Positions 1 to 12,925 of a stretch of DNA of 64,000 nt are shown piece by piece. The stretch comes from Ophthalmolycus amberensis (taxonomy: Eukaryota; Chordata; Actinopteri; Perciformes; Zoarcidae). The notes beneath the pieces were generated by a model. The model was given only the letters and a program-made list of their open reading frames with translations. It ran no database searches and was not told where the DNA came from. The stretch's first letter is position 1. Every line of letters starts with the position of its first letter. The stretch lies in assembly GCA_024529925.1 (NCBI GenBank), contig JAFEUB010000917.1, positions 558,001 to 622,000 of the forward strand, written 5' to 3'. Made by a program: the position numbers and the translations under genes.

Positions 1-3000
1 GAACATTCAACAGCAGATTTTCCGAGGAAACATTTTGAGTTTATTTGCCTGTCGACATGTGAATGAATAAAAATAATTGATCCCAAAAAAGTCAACCTTT
101 CCTTAAGTTTTAAACATCTTTGCATAGTTTCAAGAAACATTGATGCGTTTTTGCTGCCTGTCAAGGTTTAAAACATGGACTACAGATACAAATAGTCCAT
201 GTTTAATATTGTTCATTTGTGACCTTTTCTAGTCGTGACAGAGGACAAAATCAACCACAGACCCAAATGAAATGTTTCCCGATACCGTCAGATGTAACGT
301 GTCATAAAGACAGAAGTGCTTCGTGGATTACACCTTGTTGCTTTTCCCAGGGCGCTTGAAGCTAGCGGACTGTTGGCTTCATTAACGAAGGCTTCGATTG
401 ATCTCTGATTCGATCTCACGCTGCGGTCGCAGCGGGATCTGTGGTCAGTCCGAGGCCGGCTCTTCACCGTCTGGCATCCATTCTGGCTTTCATCTCGAAC
501 CCTCTAACAGTTTATGTGTTGCATCTAGAATGACTACATCATCCATAATGCATATTCCTCGGTCCTGCCTAATGATGAACAATGGTCGGTATACTGCATC
601 TTAGCAACACGCGCACACAATAGGCGGCTTTGATTCTCTATCACCAGCATTCTGCTGCTCAGCTGCTGATCCAAAATGAGGTTATTAAAGAACACAATTG
701 ATCGAAATGCAAGTGAACTAGAAACAGTATCTCTAACCAGCAATGGTAAACCCATGTCAATACATGGGAGGATATTTTGGTTGAATGTTTTACAATAAAA
801 ATATTAAATTTACAAATGACTTCTTATCATCACTGATATTTAAGATAAAGTCTGGTTACTTGAAAGCAAGAGGGTGAGGAGGGTTTTAATCAAGTGTCAA
901 AAAGGGATTAAAGACTGTGTTCTCTGTGGAACAACCTCCTATGTTTATTTCAATACCCTGATAAAAATTCAGAGCATGTCCAAAAAACACATCTAATCTG
1001 TATCTTGGCAACCGTTTTTGAGGCTGCATTCGTAAACAGCAGCACTATGAAAAGGACACGTTGGTCCGAGGACATTTAGAGAGATTAAACCACAATTTAA
1101 CTACCTTTTGGAAAAAGTGACTGTAGCCGATGATGTGATTTTGTTTTTTCCCATTTCCATAAGACTAATGAGATTAGCCTTATTGGTCAGGAATGAAAGG
1201 TAATGAGATCAAAAACAAGAATTAGAGCCAGGCTGATACGGCAGCAGGCTGATATCATTGGCGGATATTGGCTTAACGAAGACAGATTGGTATCACGATA
1301 CATGTGGGCAGCATATTACAGATGAGAACAAAAAGAGTGAGTTCATTCTTTAGTTTATCCCTCTTATCACCTCTCTTTGATAATTAAAAGTAAAGAAATA
1401 TCAGCTGATTTAATGCCATTCGGGTATCTTTTTCATCTGCACAAAGGCAGCACCGGGGATCCCAGCCTCGGCTCCTTATGGGGGATCGATCTCCTGCACT
1501 ATGAGTATTGATCGGCATCAGGTAGGACAGAGCGCAGCCATTGGGCCAATCATCATCAATGACGCCCTATTTGCCAGAATCCCGTTGGATTCAGCAGTCA
1601 AATATACAGCAGGCACAGAAATCCTGATAGATCCAGACAAACCACAAGTACTAAATGTCTCCATTTCCTATTTGGTAACCCTTGCAAAGGATAATAAAGA
1701 TGAGGGCCATTATGAAACATAAAGATTCTGCCATGACATCAACTAACCGGCCTGTTCAGTGGTAAGGACGACACGGAAACCACACTGATCTAATTCTACC
1801 CTCGGTATGATACACAGTGAATTCACAGCCAGCTCTCAGGGGCATGCAGAGTTAAATTACTGTGAAAGGCTATTGATTTATAAAGTGTACATTTGGAGGA
1901 GGTAATGATTGTGCCCAAAACCAGAGGAGAGGCTACCCACAATGACTGTAGGCCCTTCAGGAAAGAGTTAATTTGGGTGGCTGAAAATCTATACTGCACA
2001 CTACAGTCCCAACAGAAAGGGGGTCGGACTATGTCCGCCTTTGCATGTAATTGGAAAAAGATGGCCATGTAAAGCTCTTCAGCGTGACAGAAGAAATAAA
2101 CAAACTTGATGAATGTGCCTTGTCGTGACCCTGTATTGATTTCCAAATATTACATTTAACACTTTCTTGAGAAATGGAGGCGATAAATCTTCATTCTTCT
2201 GAAATTACGCATGCAGATATTTACCGCCCCCGTCTTTAATGCCGGGATATTTCCCCGTTTTAAAAGGTGCTCATATGGCTATTTGATATAACTTCAAATG
2301 CAATTAGGAGACCAGGGATAGCACATCTACAGCACATCAATTTTACCAGTCCCATCCCCCAGTTTAACACTGCCGCCACTGTTTGCCCCCCCCCCCCACC
2401 CCACACTCCTCAATATTGAAACGAGTAAACTAACGCCATCTTTTCCAGGCCTTTAAATGAAGATAAATGAGGACAAACTCCCCAATTAGCCTCCTTTCAT
2501 CATTCGAGGGCGGTTGAAAAAGGGAACGTCACCGCGAAAGGCACTCGCGGTGGTTCTTCTCGACAAAAGCTTCTCCACGTCCGGCATCCTGCTATAAAGC
2601 GGGAACAGGAAACCGTGAAAATTCCTCTCTATCGAATTAATTCATGTGTTCACACACCACCCCCCACCCGAGTCTCAGATGAGCCTTCTGAATGTGCCGA
2701 GGCAGCAGGAACGGGGACAGCCATTAGTGTCCACAGCAGCACAGCTCTAATGATGATGGCTGTGGACTTGCTGCGCTCTGCATTCTGGAGCACCGGAGCG
2801 CCTCGGCTCTGGTCAGACGGGGAAGGATTCTCCAACGCGCTCTACTGAAGATAGCCACCTCGCTTACTGGGTCGAGAAAGGAACCGAAATGGCTCCGAAC
2901 AATATTCCTTTGATGCAATGAAGCACATACAGCTTTGGTCAAACCTGTCTTTTCTCTCTTTCCTGTGAATGTTTTACACCGTTTACATCCTCACCTCATA

Positions 3001-3783
3001 TCCCTTGTTCTACAAATAGGCAGTGCGAAGGAAAAGCATCGTGACAGTAAAAGAATCAAAGCAGCAGACTGCAGTGGCCGACCCCGGGCTTCTAACTGGG
3101 TACTGTTTACTGACAGTGACAGAGAAGCAAATCTATGCCATCAGTCTAATGGCCCCATCTCCTGCAGCAGGAAACTGGAGACATGCAGACTTATAAATCA
3201 GCCACTGTGTGGGGGGAAAGAAAAGCCATTTTGATACCATTTTCACCGCTTACTGAGCAAAACAAATCCCCCTCTGGTTCCTATTGGAGCCGGCGTGGGG
3301 TCTTTATCGTGGGTTCCCCCACCTGGAGCTATGCTTATGGTCGGCTTCGTCAGTATTGGCGCCCATTTCACAGTTTACAGAAAAGGAGACAGACGGACGT
3401 GACTGCACTGGCAATACGCACACGCCCAGCAACGGTATGCTCCTCCAGACGCATACAATGTGAATGACGGTCTCTATACAGTAGATGACTATCCATCACT
3501 CTATAGCAACACATATGCAGTGTTTTTCCCCCGTCTCTAAGTAAGCATGCACGTGATGTAGAGCGATCCAGACCTAGTAGATTATTCTGTCATTTTGTCA
3601 CTAATTCTTTCAATCACAGCTGTTCTGCCATCTGCATTTGAAAACCATGAAGATAATTTAGATCACAGCTCAACACCAGACAGTGCAGGTTGCACTGGGG
3701 CCCGTGGGTTGGGTGGACCTCAGAGCGAGCTATTCTCAATAGCGTAGCCTAAGTATATGTATGTATCTGTGTTTCATAACTAG
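1..3783. other. Gene-free unique sequence
   Basis: No exon, RNA gene or mobile element is evident. Short ORFs here have no recognisable domain and no splice context. A run of 12 C lies at 2386-2397. The stretches at about 1130-1330 and 1490-1700 are CpG-poor, low in simple repeats and rich in TAAT/ATTA-type words. That is the texture of conserved non-coding DNA, but this is an impression only. Confidence 0.6.
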
Positions 3784-3990
3784 TAGCGGTGTAACGGACA
3801 ACATCCGTACGGATCGCTGAACGGTTCGGCACGCATGGGAACCGTGGATTAATTACACAGTTTAACGTTAACCATCACAGTGTGAAATAAAGTTTCTGCC
3901 GGTTTTTGGTCGGTTCCGTCACGGCAGCTTGAGCTGTGCATGCAGAACGGCATGGAGGGAGGAGGACCCCGGTCTTCTGCAGAGCTTAGA
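3784..3990. mobile_element. hAT-like transposon fragment (tentative)
   Basis: The segment opens with TAGCGGTGTAACGG and shortly afterwards has AACGGTTCGGCACGCATG and GGAACCGTGG. This resembles the GGTGTAACGGTTC-type ends of Ac/hAT-like elements that I remember from fish genomes. No matching right end and no target duplication were found, so it is at most a truncated copy. Confidence 0.3.
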
Positions 3991-4094
3991 GCGGGTCCGA
4001 GGATCGGCAGAGTTTTAATTTGGCATTAGATGACCGGGCATCATCAGTCCACTCGATGGGGGCGTATTCCTCAGGCTCTTCCCTCTGGGCATTC

Positions 4095-4285
4095 CGTTTT
4101 TCTAAACTTCTAAACACACAGGTAAAGTTTAACCTCTGCAGTTAACCCATCCTAAGCATTTAGGCTGCTGTGAATCGCCCGGCTTCGATGTCTCGCTCAA
4201 CAACACGATGGTAGGAGGGGGGAATCCAACTGCCAACCTTGTGGTTGAAGGACAACCCCCTCTACCACCTGAGCAACAGCGTTAT
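4095..4285 (-). mobile_element. tRNA-derived SINE, degenerate copy
   Basis: Read on the minus strand, the head contains TTGCTCAGGTGG (4265-4276), a good RNA polymerase III A box. It is followed by a B-box-like AGTTGGATTCC at 4221-4231 (family consensus GGTTCGANTCC). Further on is the body motif GGATGGGTTAACTGCAGAGG, matching GGATGGGTCAAATGCAGAGA in the better preserved copy at 62.54-62.79 kb. The two share the order tRNA-like head, then body, then A/T-rich tail. The middle of this copy is decayed. Once mobilised by LINE machinery, it is now presumably inert. Confidence 0.65.
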
Positions 4286-4768
4286 TGATGAAGCTTTACT
4301 GGGAGACATGACTTCAATGTGCACCCATCACCAGCCTCAGGTAGCCAGCCAGAAAAGTATAAAACAAAACAAAACATGTAATTAACTTTAGCTGAAAGGA
4401 CTACGAACTATTCAAAGCCTTTTGATCCATATAAGCGGTCCATTGCTGTAACCGAGATTAATATAAGCTGTTTCCTTACACCACTGGCCAGTATCAGTGT
4501 GTACCAATGACAGATTAATATAGCGTTACATTTTCAAGCAACATCTTTGAATAATATCTGATTAGTACAGATGTTTGTTATCTCTATCGCGGTGTGTAAA
4601 AAACCAAAGACTACAAACAGCGTCCCTGAAGTCCTTTGCAACTCCCCGAAGCAGCAGATCAGAACTCCACCGCTGTGATTGCTGTAAAAACACTCCTCTC
4701 TTCACTGTGATGCTAACATGCCTCTGTCAACTTACAAACGGAGCATCAGTCTCTCTTTGTGAAGTAAA

Positions 4769-4806
<38 letters not shown>

Positions 4807-5224
4807 AGAACACGCCATGTTTTTCTGAATAGTTCTTTACACTCTGGTCGTGTAGCGAATGAGAGGAAGGCTGTCGCTTACTTCACGACTGAGGCGGCTG
4901 AAACCAACACAAAAGAGGAGCGGCTTTGGTGTAAACAGGGTTGAAAAATGAGGGTTGCGTAAATGGGAAGAAAAGAGCGTCCCACCGTTGCCAAAAAAAA
5001 TGTGCATGAAGCTTCTTTGAGAGCCAGCAAAGTATGTCCGTGCTCACTGGAAGGAATGCGGTCTGTTCTTTTATGAAGAGGGGAAGTGTCTGCCAGAGGA
5101 CCGGCCTTCAGAGAAAGGCACAATGCACAGGGTTAACAGCAGTGCTTCTGGCACACTTTCTACCCCGGCTACAACCCATCGCACTGCAGGTGGTGGATCA
5201 AATAAAATAAAAGGGGGTCTCAAG
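4286..5224. other. Gene-free stretch with one microsatellite
   Basis: Nothing gene-like apart from the AC repeat. The 3' end approaches the CpG-dense patch and includes an A/T-rich TATA-like word, AATAAAATAAAAGGGG, near 5203-5218. Confidence 0.5.
4770..4804. repeat. (AC)n microsatellite
   Basis: Uninterrupted AC dinucleotide repeat of about 17 units. Likely polymorphic in length between individuals. Confidence 0.98.
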
Positions 5225-5560
5225 TATTAACCGGACCTCTGTGTGTTAGTAAAGACGATTCGACGCGGAACAACGGAGGAAGACCTGCCCGTAACCTTCA
5301 AACTCTCCTCACCTCTTCTGCTGAGCCACAGGAGGAAGCGAAGCCATCTGTAGCTTTTGGTTTCGGTTGCGAATGGGGAACCGGGGACTGCTCTCGCCGC
5401 TCGGGGACATGATCCAAATGTTTCGACAGCAGGTGAGTTAAACCACACAGCAGAGCCGAGGGGCCTATGCAGCACCAGTTCGACAAGAACACAAGAACAC
5501 GCACCCTGGGGGGGGGAATCGCTCTCGTGGACAGACCTCCGCGACGGCACGTTGGCCGGT
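5225..5560. promoter_or_regulatory. CpG-dense patch, possible promoter region
   Basis: CpG dinucleotides are visibly clustered here (for example GACGATTCGACGCGG, CTCTCGCCGCTCGGGG, CTCCGCGACGGCACG) against a CpG-poor surround. In vertebrates such islands commonly mark transcription starts. The patch contains the candidate first exon on the plus strand. On the minus strand an ATG near 5349 reads MASLPPVAQQK and runs into a weaker AG|GTGAGG donor, so direction is not settled. No counts were computed. Confidence 0.4.
5373..5432 (+). CDS. Candidate first coding exon (partial gene)
   Basis: An ATG at 5373 opens 20 codons ending exactly at CAG, followed by GTGAGT, the full vertebrate 5' splice-site consensus, at 5433. 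The peptide begins MGNRGLLSPLGDM and ends MFRQQ. Glycine at position 2 followed by Asn would fit N-myristoylation, but a Ser/Thr at position 6 is lacking. The exon lies in a CpG-dense patch, as expected for a first exon. The start context has G at +4 but C at -3, so it is only moderate. I do not recognise the protein and could not find a matching second exon downstream in the window. It could equally be a chance ATG before a chance donor. The function is unknown. Confidence 0.3.
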
Positions 5561-6460
5561 GCTTCACCCCACTTCACACTCTGAAAAAGGATAATCACAA
5601 ATCCACGACACAGGGCGCAAACTGTGCCTCAGCTGGGGCAAGTGGTTGTTAGAAAAGGGGATTACTGAGGTGTAAAACGGTTTAAAAAGCAGGGGGTATG
5701 AATTTATTATCGGCGGCGGAGGGGTAGGCACGCGTGAATTCATCAGCTGTCAGGTAACTGACAGACCTCAAGGCTAATGGTGTCAATTATACGGGCTTTC
5801 TGGTGTGATCTCTGCAAACATCCTGCGTCAAACTGTCATCCCATAAGCCCCCCCCCCCCTCCCCGGTATTATCATGACCCTTGCGGAGCTGGCAGTCTCT
5901 TGTTTGACTACTCTGTGCGAGGTGGATAAATCACAGGACTGACATCAACATGACTTGAAAGTTCCAGATTAATATGTGTATTTCTCAAGTGGAAACATAT
6001 GGAAAACAGGTGCTATTCCTTTTTTAGTGACACCGGAGCCACGGGGGATATTGAGCCCCATTTTAGGACTGCACATAAAAATCAGTTTGCATTACAATTC
6101 AATCTGTAGCATAGAGTCAAAAGAGGCCCATGCTGTACAGTGGCAGAGCTCTGATGTAGTGTGAACTCTCCCTTGGTGTTTCATTGTTAGTGTTAAAAGT
6201 TCAGAGGAACACCACTCTGCACTTTCTCTCCAATGTGAAGAAACACTTTTTTTTCTTTAACTCTATTTAATTAATTCACGAGAAAAGCCACCACACATGA
6301 ATGACTACAATTTAATCCTCAGTTTTTGAGGGCCGGTGTGCGGCTGCGGCGCACTCCGAAACAAAGTTAGACGACAATTTCGCCGAGTAATAACCCCCCC
6401 GCTCCTGTTATCATACATTTGGCAGATGCAAGAGAATTAGAGGCAAAGCCTCCGACAGAG
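5561..6460. other. Gene-free stretch
   Basis: Contains a 12-C run at 5848-5859. Nothing else was recognised. Confidence 0.6.
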
Positions 6461-6461
6461 C

Positions 6462-6543
<82 letters not shown>
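6461..6543. repeat. (CT)n microsatellite
   Basis: About 83 bases of CT dinucleotides interrupted by CG at two places (CTCGCT near 6472 and 6496). It is polypurine/polypyrimidine DNA that can adopt H-DNA. Confidence 0.98.
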
Positions 6544-6544
<1 letters not shown>

Positions 6545-9500
6545 AAATAAATCACGGCGGCCTGAAGTCAATTTAAATGCAAATGTCAACGTTTAAGACA
6601 ACGCGCCGCCTACAGAGTTACAGAGTTCAAGGAGTTGCGGCGCTGAAGTTGAATCATACGGCAGAACACCTCCCTGACGTCCTTGCCCGGGAAGATGACA
6701 CACGAGGCCTCCGGACATCGTGACACACCGGCGGAAACCGGAAGGGTCAGCAGAAAGCCCCGGAGCAGTGAGAATCCATCCAAAAAGCCTGTGTTGCATG
6801 TCACAGGAAGACTGATGGGGGCATTTCCAGGCTGAAGCCCGGGATATCAAAGCAGGATTTCTCTTGGAACACCTCTATTGATCTGTTTTTGTTTCTCAAA
6901 GCCGTCGCTTCAAGCCTCTAAGCCATTTCAAATTGGCAAAGCTCTCACACTGAAGTGGTGTAGGGTTTGTTCATGCACACACTTGAAGATTTTGATGGAG
7001 CTACAAAAATTCTGGCTCGGACCGATGTGGATTCTTGCCAGGTGCTGAACTACTGGAGAATGTAGTGAACCCAAAGCAGATTTAAAACAGATTCTAACAC
7101 ATGTCAGCTGTTGATCAAGAACCGGAGGACTGTTTTATCATCTCTGCTGTGGAAAAATCTGTCAAATATTGTGTAAAATCTGCCGAAAACTATTTGTAAG
7201 GAAGAGTAACACAACCCCAGATGAAGGGATTCTACATTGATGAATGTATTACTGAGCTGCTATAAAGTGCTTGCTCCTCTTAATATCAACAGGATTAATC
7301 TGAAACAAACATGTGTTTCTTTCCCGCAACACATCTGCAATTCTCCAACATTGGGCAGTTAATCACATGTTGTCTCTGCCATGGAACAATGTCATCATCA
7401 TTTTTCCTGCACCCCTCCCGTTATGAGATTTTCTCCTTACGTCGTGCATTTTGTTAAGTTTACTGTACTAGTTTATTTACAGACATTCTTTATTTGTCTT
7501 GCCAGCTCTGGATAAATAGTTCTTACAACGCACACAAATATACAATGTTTTCTCCCTCTCTGGATCACGGCGGATAGAAAAGACCCTGCAGCTGTTTCTC
7601 TTTAAGGAACAAGGCATGGATGCTATTTCAAGAAGAACCTGAAAAGGCTCTGGGTCAGTGAACCAATTTCACTATTGCTATCTATTTTCTACTACACTAC
7701 AAAAGAGAAGTGAGGTTTAAACAAACAAAGCCATGTAAGTAATCTATCAGTGCACTATCCCAGCGTTGAAAGAGGAGTTCAACGCTGCTACGTTAGTGTT
7801 TGCTTGCTATTTACTAAAAGGAAAATAATTCCAATTATAGCGGGTGGCATTTCATAATGAGCACTAGACTCCGAATTAGCCTTACTCTAGTAGTTGTGTT
7901 CAGGAACGCCTGCATTACACTGATTAGCTAATGCAATTACAGCAGTATTTACCCCTTCCACTTCCATCTTGAGCGTTCCAATGAGCAAATTTGTGACTAA
8001 AATGCTCAATAATTCAGTACCCAGCTATTTTCTGTAAGCCTCGACATCATAACATCTCTACCCAACCAGCATGAGAGCCCGTGACTGGTCTCATTTTGCC
8101 GGCAAAACCATCCCCCGACGTTCATTAGAAGTCCACTAACCGCGGAACAATGTTACAAGGTGATCGTTTGCGAACCGATACGAGGCCATAAAAACGTGCT
8201 CTGCAAGAAGTCTTGGTTTCTACCCCCCCAAAACAAATCTGGAGCTGTAAAAATAATGAGGTCAAGGAGGTCTGTGGTTCATAGCTGGTGGTCTTCGGGT
8301 CACACTTGTAAAAAGAAATGCAGAGTGGGGCTCCCCCCAAGCTGATGAATTAATTTGGATTCATACCAGCTTGGCAAGATTCTTTCACTCAACATTTGCT
8401 GGATCTGGAGGGGAGTGAATCTAAGAAATAGACATGCTGAGTTCTGGCTCTTTGTAGAGGGCCCTAAAGGACCACTGAACAGACTTTCACAACATTACAA
8501 ATTGCTGAAAATTGTAGTTATGAGGGAAATTAATCAAGTTCGGAGACATGAAAGGGCCGCTATGTCCTTGTAGCAAAATACTACAATGGTGTACCGAATG
8601 GCCAAAACCAGAACACTGCTTGAGGACCACTCTATCTCTTATCAGGGTTTTTATATCGTGAATAAAGATCGATAAAATCTTGTATCCCCATAAGGATTAG
8701 GAGAATTTGTTTGTCTGCACCAGCTACGATCAAACCTAAATGACAATTTGGCGTAAGTGAATCCACGCAGCAGCTGCGACGGAAAACCAAAACAGCATTA
8801 TAGTCCTTTATCGTGAGTTAGCCCACTTAGCAAATTGACCACTCAGCAGCGCGTCCTCTTTGTGTCAGGATTCTAATCAAGCTTGATCTGCTCCCTAATC
8901 TTCCATTTGGAGGACAGTGCTGTGCTTGACTCCCGGGCCTCGCTGGGCCAGTAAACGGGCTCTCACCATGCACAGCAGACACCCGGGCTCGCATGTTCGC
9001 ACCAAATCAACACAGGTGGAGCTGCACCGGCTCGGGGCCCCCAGCGGTCCACTTACAGCACCCACCGGAGCCCGACGCGGTGTAATGAGGTCCCCCGGGG
9101 AAGCCTCTGGACATAGAGCGCTGCTGCCCTCACTGCAGACCCCGTCACACTGACACATAGTGCTCGCCTACTTCCAGACAGATTGCCACATTATCCCGTA
9201 AAAATGATCAAGTCCACATTTGCGAGGTACCATATCACATTCTTGACATTTTTTGGGGGGGATATATGCAAAGCTAATTTATGGTGTCATGTGAATCGCG
9301 GCGGGAGCTTCCTGACTTGTATGGACCAGCAGACATTTTGGCATGTCATAGCAGGGAAATAATTAGTCAAATTCATTGTCCCCAGATGACGAATTTTCCT
9401 CCAACAGCACTTTGAGGTCGATATTTGTGGGATGAAAAGTCTCGACGACTGTTGGATGGATTGCCCGGAAATCTGATGCAGGCGTTGATGCCTCCCCTTA

Positions 9501-12500
9501 GGATGCCTTGTATTAACTTTGAGGATCCTCTTTCATCAAGTGGCACCATCAGGAGAACAGTTCCACTTGTCCAATACTTTGGTTTATGACCAGACACATG
9601 CATAACTAATGGCACTCCCTTCAGTCTCAGCTGTACTCTGTGTTCAGTATGTGTTCAGTAGAAATGAGCAAGTACACCATTGTCTGTTCAACCAACTGAA
9701 CTATCCATGTCTGTATCCTACTCGCAATGGGCGGAGTTTAAACGGGAAGCGGGGTGTGGCTTGACCAGGAGTCGATATTTAAAGCATGAAACTGATACGG
9801 GTTGATCAGAAGTTGCTATATTCATTAATTATTATATAACTATTTACAGAATGGCTCCCATATTGAGTTACAGAGCAATGGTTTGGATCACAAGTGTTTA
9901 GAGCTAGCGTTGAACATGGTAAGCATCATACCTGCATCAGCATATTAGCACCGTCATACTTGGCTGTAGCTTGTTTCCGACAGAATCCTTTTTTTATTTG
10001 ATTTTTTATTTCTCAAATACATACAGAAGACTAATCAGCGATAAAACACAGTGTAAAAAATAGCAAAAATAAGTAAAGTAAATATCTTACTGAATATGCC
10101 AGAGTTTTTGCGCGGAAGTCAATTAAATGATTTTGAGAATCAGTTGCTGCTCTGTTTTATACGATTGATTTTGGTTTCGTACTGCTTTTTGGACAGAACA
10201 GGCAATTTGTGGCAAACCGTGATGGACAATTCCATCAAACGAGCTGCCGAACAGCACAGCATCGTAGTACGAAGCGTGTTTGACTTTCCGTCCCGGTACG
10301 TCCTCTGTGTCCCCTGCCTGTCACATGTGTCCCCCCTTCGTCCTCGGTGCCCTTCACTTCCATGTCCCAGGGGTCCCCTTGCAACCTTATCCAAGTGGCC
10401 ACGCACAATACCCTTCATGGGACACAAAGCCAATGATACCGCGCTCCTCTGTTCTATTCTCTACATTTGTCACTTTTATTCCAGCGGCCTTTGTTCGCCT
10501 TACCTCCATATGCATGACTTATCCCAAATTGAGCCCCGCAATTGAAATGGAAATCATCCCTGTTTCCCAGTGACTTAAGGGCAATAACTTCTTACTCTTT
10601 GAGGCATAGATGTCATGTTTCTTGTTCCTTGGAGAATCTTATGATTGTGTTGCCCTTTTCACCAAGGTATTTTTATTTATTTTTATATTTCTAGACGACG
10701 TGTACGCTGTGATTCAACAGCAGCTTTATAAATCTGAGCGGGCATGCAAGAATGGGGACAACACGATTGGAAAATGGGTTTTGAAGCTGACAGCAATGCA
10801 CAGCGGGATTAGAATTCTCCTCGTAAAACACCATCGTGTTGGTTCTCTTTAATGGTTATGGTTGTCATGTGAGCATTATCTGAGTTGATTAATTAAACAT
10901 GAAAAAAATTACAATACTAGCGCCATGTGAGGCAGAAGAACAGCACTGTCTTTGCACTAAATCCAGTAGAGGAAGGAATACTCTCGTAAAAAAAAGAAGC
11001 ACATTCACAAACAGGATAATAACAAGTGGAGAACGTGTATCACTTGGGCACAACTATAACGCAACATTCTTATTTATTTCCTTTTCTGAATGAAGACATG
11101 TGAACACAAGACATTACGAAGGACATGAAAAGCCTGAAGCTGGAGGCAAACACCAATAAATCAGGGTTTAAAAATGCCTCGGTGCCACGGAGAGGCCGAG
11201 CTATACCTTCAGTAAAAGAAGCGCTGACCATATGAGATAACGGTGACCTCACTGCAGGTTTGTCCTTCAGTGTTAACTGCACCGATTAATTGTCTGTGCA
11301 GCGCGAGAAGCCATTGATCACGTTAACCCAGTGGCCCCAATGATGCAGTGGGCTGTTAAAAAAGAAATAAACCTTGATTCCGATGATAAGCGCCTCTTGT
11401 CTTTGCATCTCCTCCCCCATCAGAGGCTCCGCGTGCAGGGAATCATCTCCAACACTCCCCTATCTCTCCTCTGAACCGGTCGCATGTATCATAAAAATAA
11501 ATACAGAAATCTGGCAGATAAATATGCACGCTGCCGGAGAGCATGCGAAGGATATGAATATTTCATGGAGCCAAACACATTTCCAGAACACACTGGCTCG
11601 AGTGTGCCTTCCCTGGCTGTCACCGGTGACAAACATGAAAGAGGAGGGCTCAGGTACGGCACTCTCAACTCTGCCCGCGGCGCAGGAGGGGGAGGGGGGG
11701 GGGGGGGGTGCTTGTAGTGCCGGAGCCTGACCGGAACCTCAATCAGGGCCCGGGTACTTGCTAGGCTCCGCAACTTCCAGCCAACACGCTTCTCGACATC
11801 TCAACACAGCCTTGTATCAGGGCAATGGTTGTCATAATCACAGTTTAGGGTTGAGACTTTATAGCCACTGATCGGCGTACCTCACGCAGCTGCGAGGAGA
11901 AATCGTACCCAAATTTTTCCCCAAACACCTTTCAGACGCTGAAATGGACGATCAGCCTGACGCAGCGATTGGCTCCCGCTCGCTGTTGTTCAGACTGCTC
12001 TTTTCTAATCTCGAACAGCCATCTGATGCTGCAGATTCCATCTGACAGACTCAATCACAGTCTGAAATTGCATTGCCGACGCTCATGAAGAGATGCATCT
12101 ACAGTCGGTGCACAGATAAGACACAGTCGAACATTTGGGAGTGGTTTGAATGCACACATTCGCAGACGGGATCTATCAGAAACCCTCTACATCAAAAGCT
12201 GAAAGATTTCGGTTTCAGCCTCCACCTGGCTTCACTTGCACCTGTATCGTATCACCAGGGTTGGGGGGGGGGGGGCCTCGGCCACGCTGAATCTCGATAC
12301 AGTCTGCACTGTTAAAGCCCAGGTGTACACAGTTGCAGCACAATGAAAGGCCTCTCTGTGTCGCTCCCTTTTCTCCGTTTCACTCTCGACCCCTAACATA
12401 GCGAGCGTACAAACATTGTCGTTGCGAGACAAACACAGAACAGGTGAAGAAAGATCTTTCACATCTTCAATGCGCTTCACTCTGAACATATGGCCAGTTG

Positions 12501-12617
12501 GAGAAGCTTGTGTCGAGGGTGGAAAAACAACACAGCAAGTTGTGAGGTGAGTTGTGAGGTGTTTTCATCACTCGACTTTTAGGCGAACTAACTGAAAACA
12601 CACTGTGAACGGGTTAA
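6544..12617. other. Gene-free unique sequence
   Basis: No recognisable gene. Runs of G lie at 11694-11708 (15 G) and 12263-12275 (13 G). An acceptor-like TTTATATTTCTAG ends at 10694 and is followed by an open frame to a stop at 10852, reading DDVYAVIQQQLYKSE at its start. The protein is unknown and no partner exon was found. The block around 8.9-9.15 kb is GC-richer, with overlapping ORFs on both strands but no identifiable product. Confidence 0.5.
7835..7960. other. Candidate conserved non-coding element
   Basis: The sequence carries closely spaced homeodomain-type sites: CCAATTATAG, CGAATTAGCC and GATTAGCTAATGCAATTACAG. It has no simple repeat and little CpG. Such clusters are typical of developmental enhancers in gene deserts. 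Conservation cannot be tested here. Confidence 0.25.
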
Positions 12618-12925
12618 CAGGTCACAAGGTAGCCCCGCCCTAAAGCATACCCTGCTTTATGGTCTCTTTGACTCTAAATGGACCATAATCTACTAAATGA
12701 ACATCATGCTGTGTTGAAGAAGACTTGGAACTAGAGATTGAGACCATAAACTGGTGTTTACAATGTTTACTGAGGTAATAAATCAAGTGAGAAGTAGTCA
12801 TTTTCTCATAGACTTCCATACAATCTGACCGGAGGAGTCGCCCCCTGCTGACCACAAAGAAGAAATGCAGGTTTAATGCACTTCCACATTGGCTTCGTTT
12901 TCAGAGACGGAGGTTGCCGCCTGAT
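12618..12925. mobile_element. Common teleost interspersed repeat
   Basis: I recognise this from percomorph genomes: the run from CACAAGGTAGCCCCGCCCTA through TTTATGGTCTCTTTGACTC, AATAAATCAAGTGAGAAGTA and GTCGCCCCCTGCTG to CAGGTTTAATGCACTTCC. It is a moderately short dispersed element with no coding capacity. A related head (GACCTGTCAATCACAAGG) occurs at 33.3 kb. The class is uncertain and the family name is not recalled. Confidence 0.6.

Noticed and set aside
1501..1722. ORF with protein-like composition (MSIDRHQVGQSAAIG...)
   Set aside because: No splice context, no recognised domain and no CpG or promoter signal. It more resembles non-coding conserved DNA.
6367..6555. Minus-strand ORF of alternating Arg-Glu
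   Set aside because: Translation of the (CT)n microsatellite.
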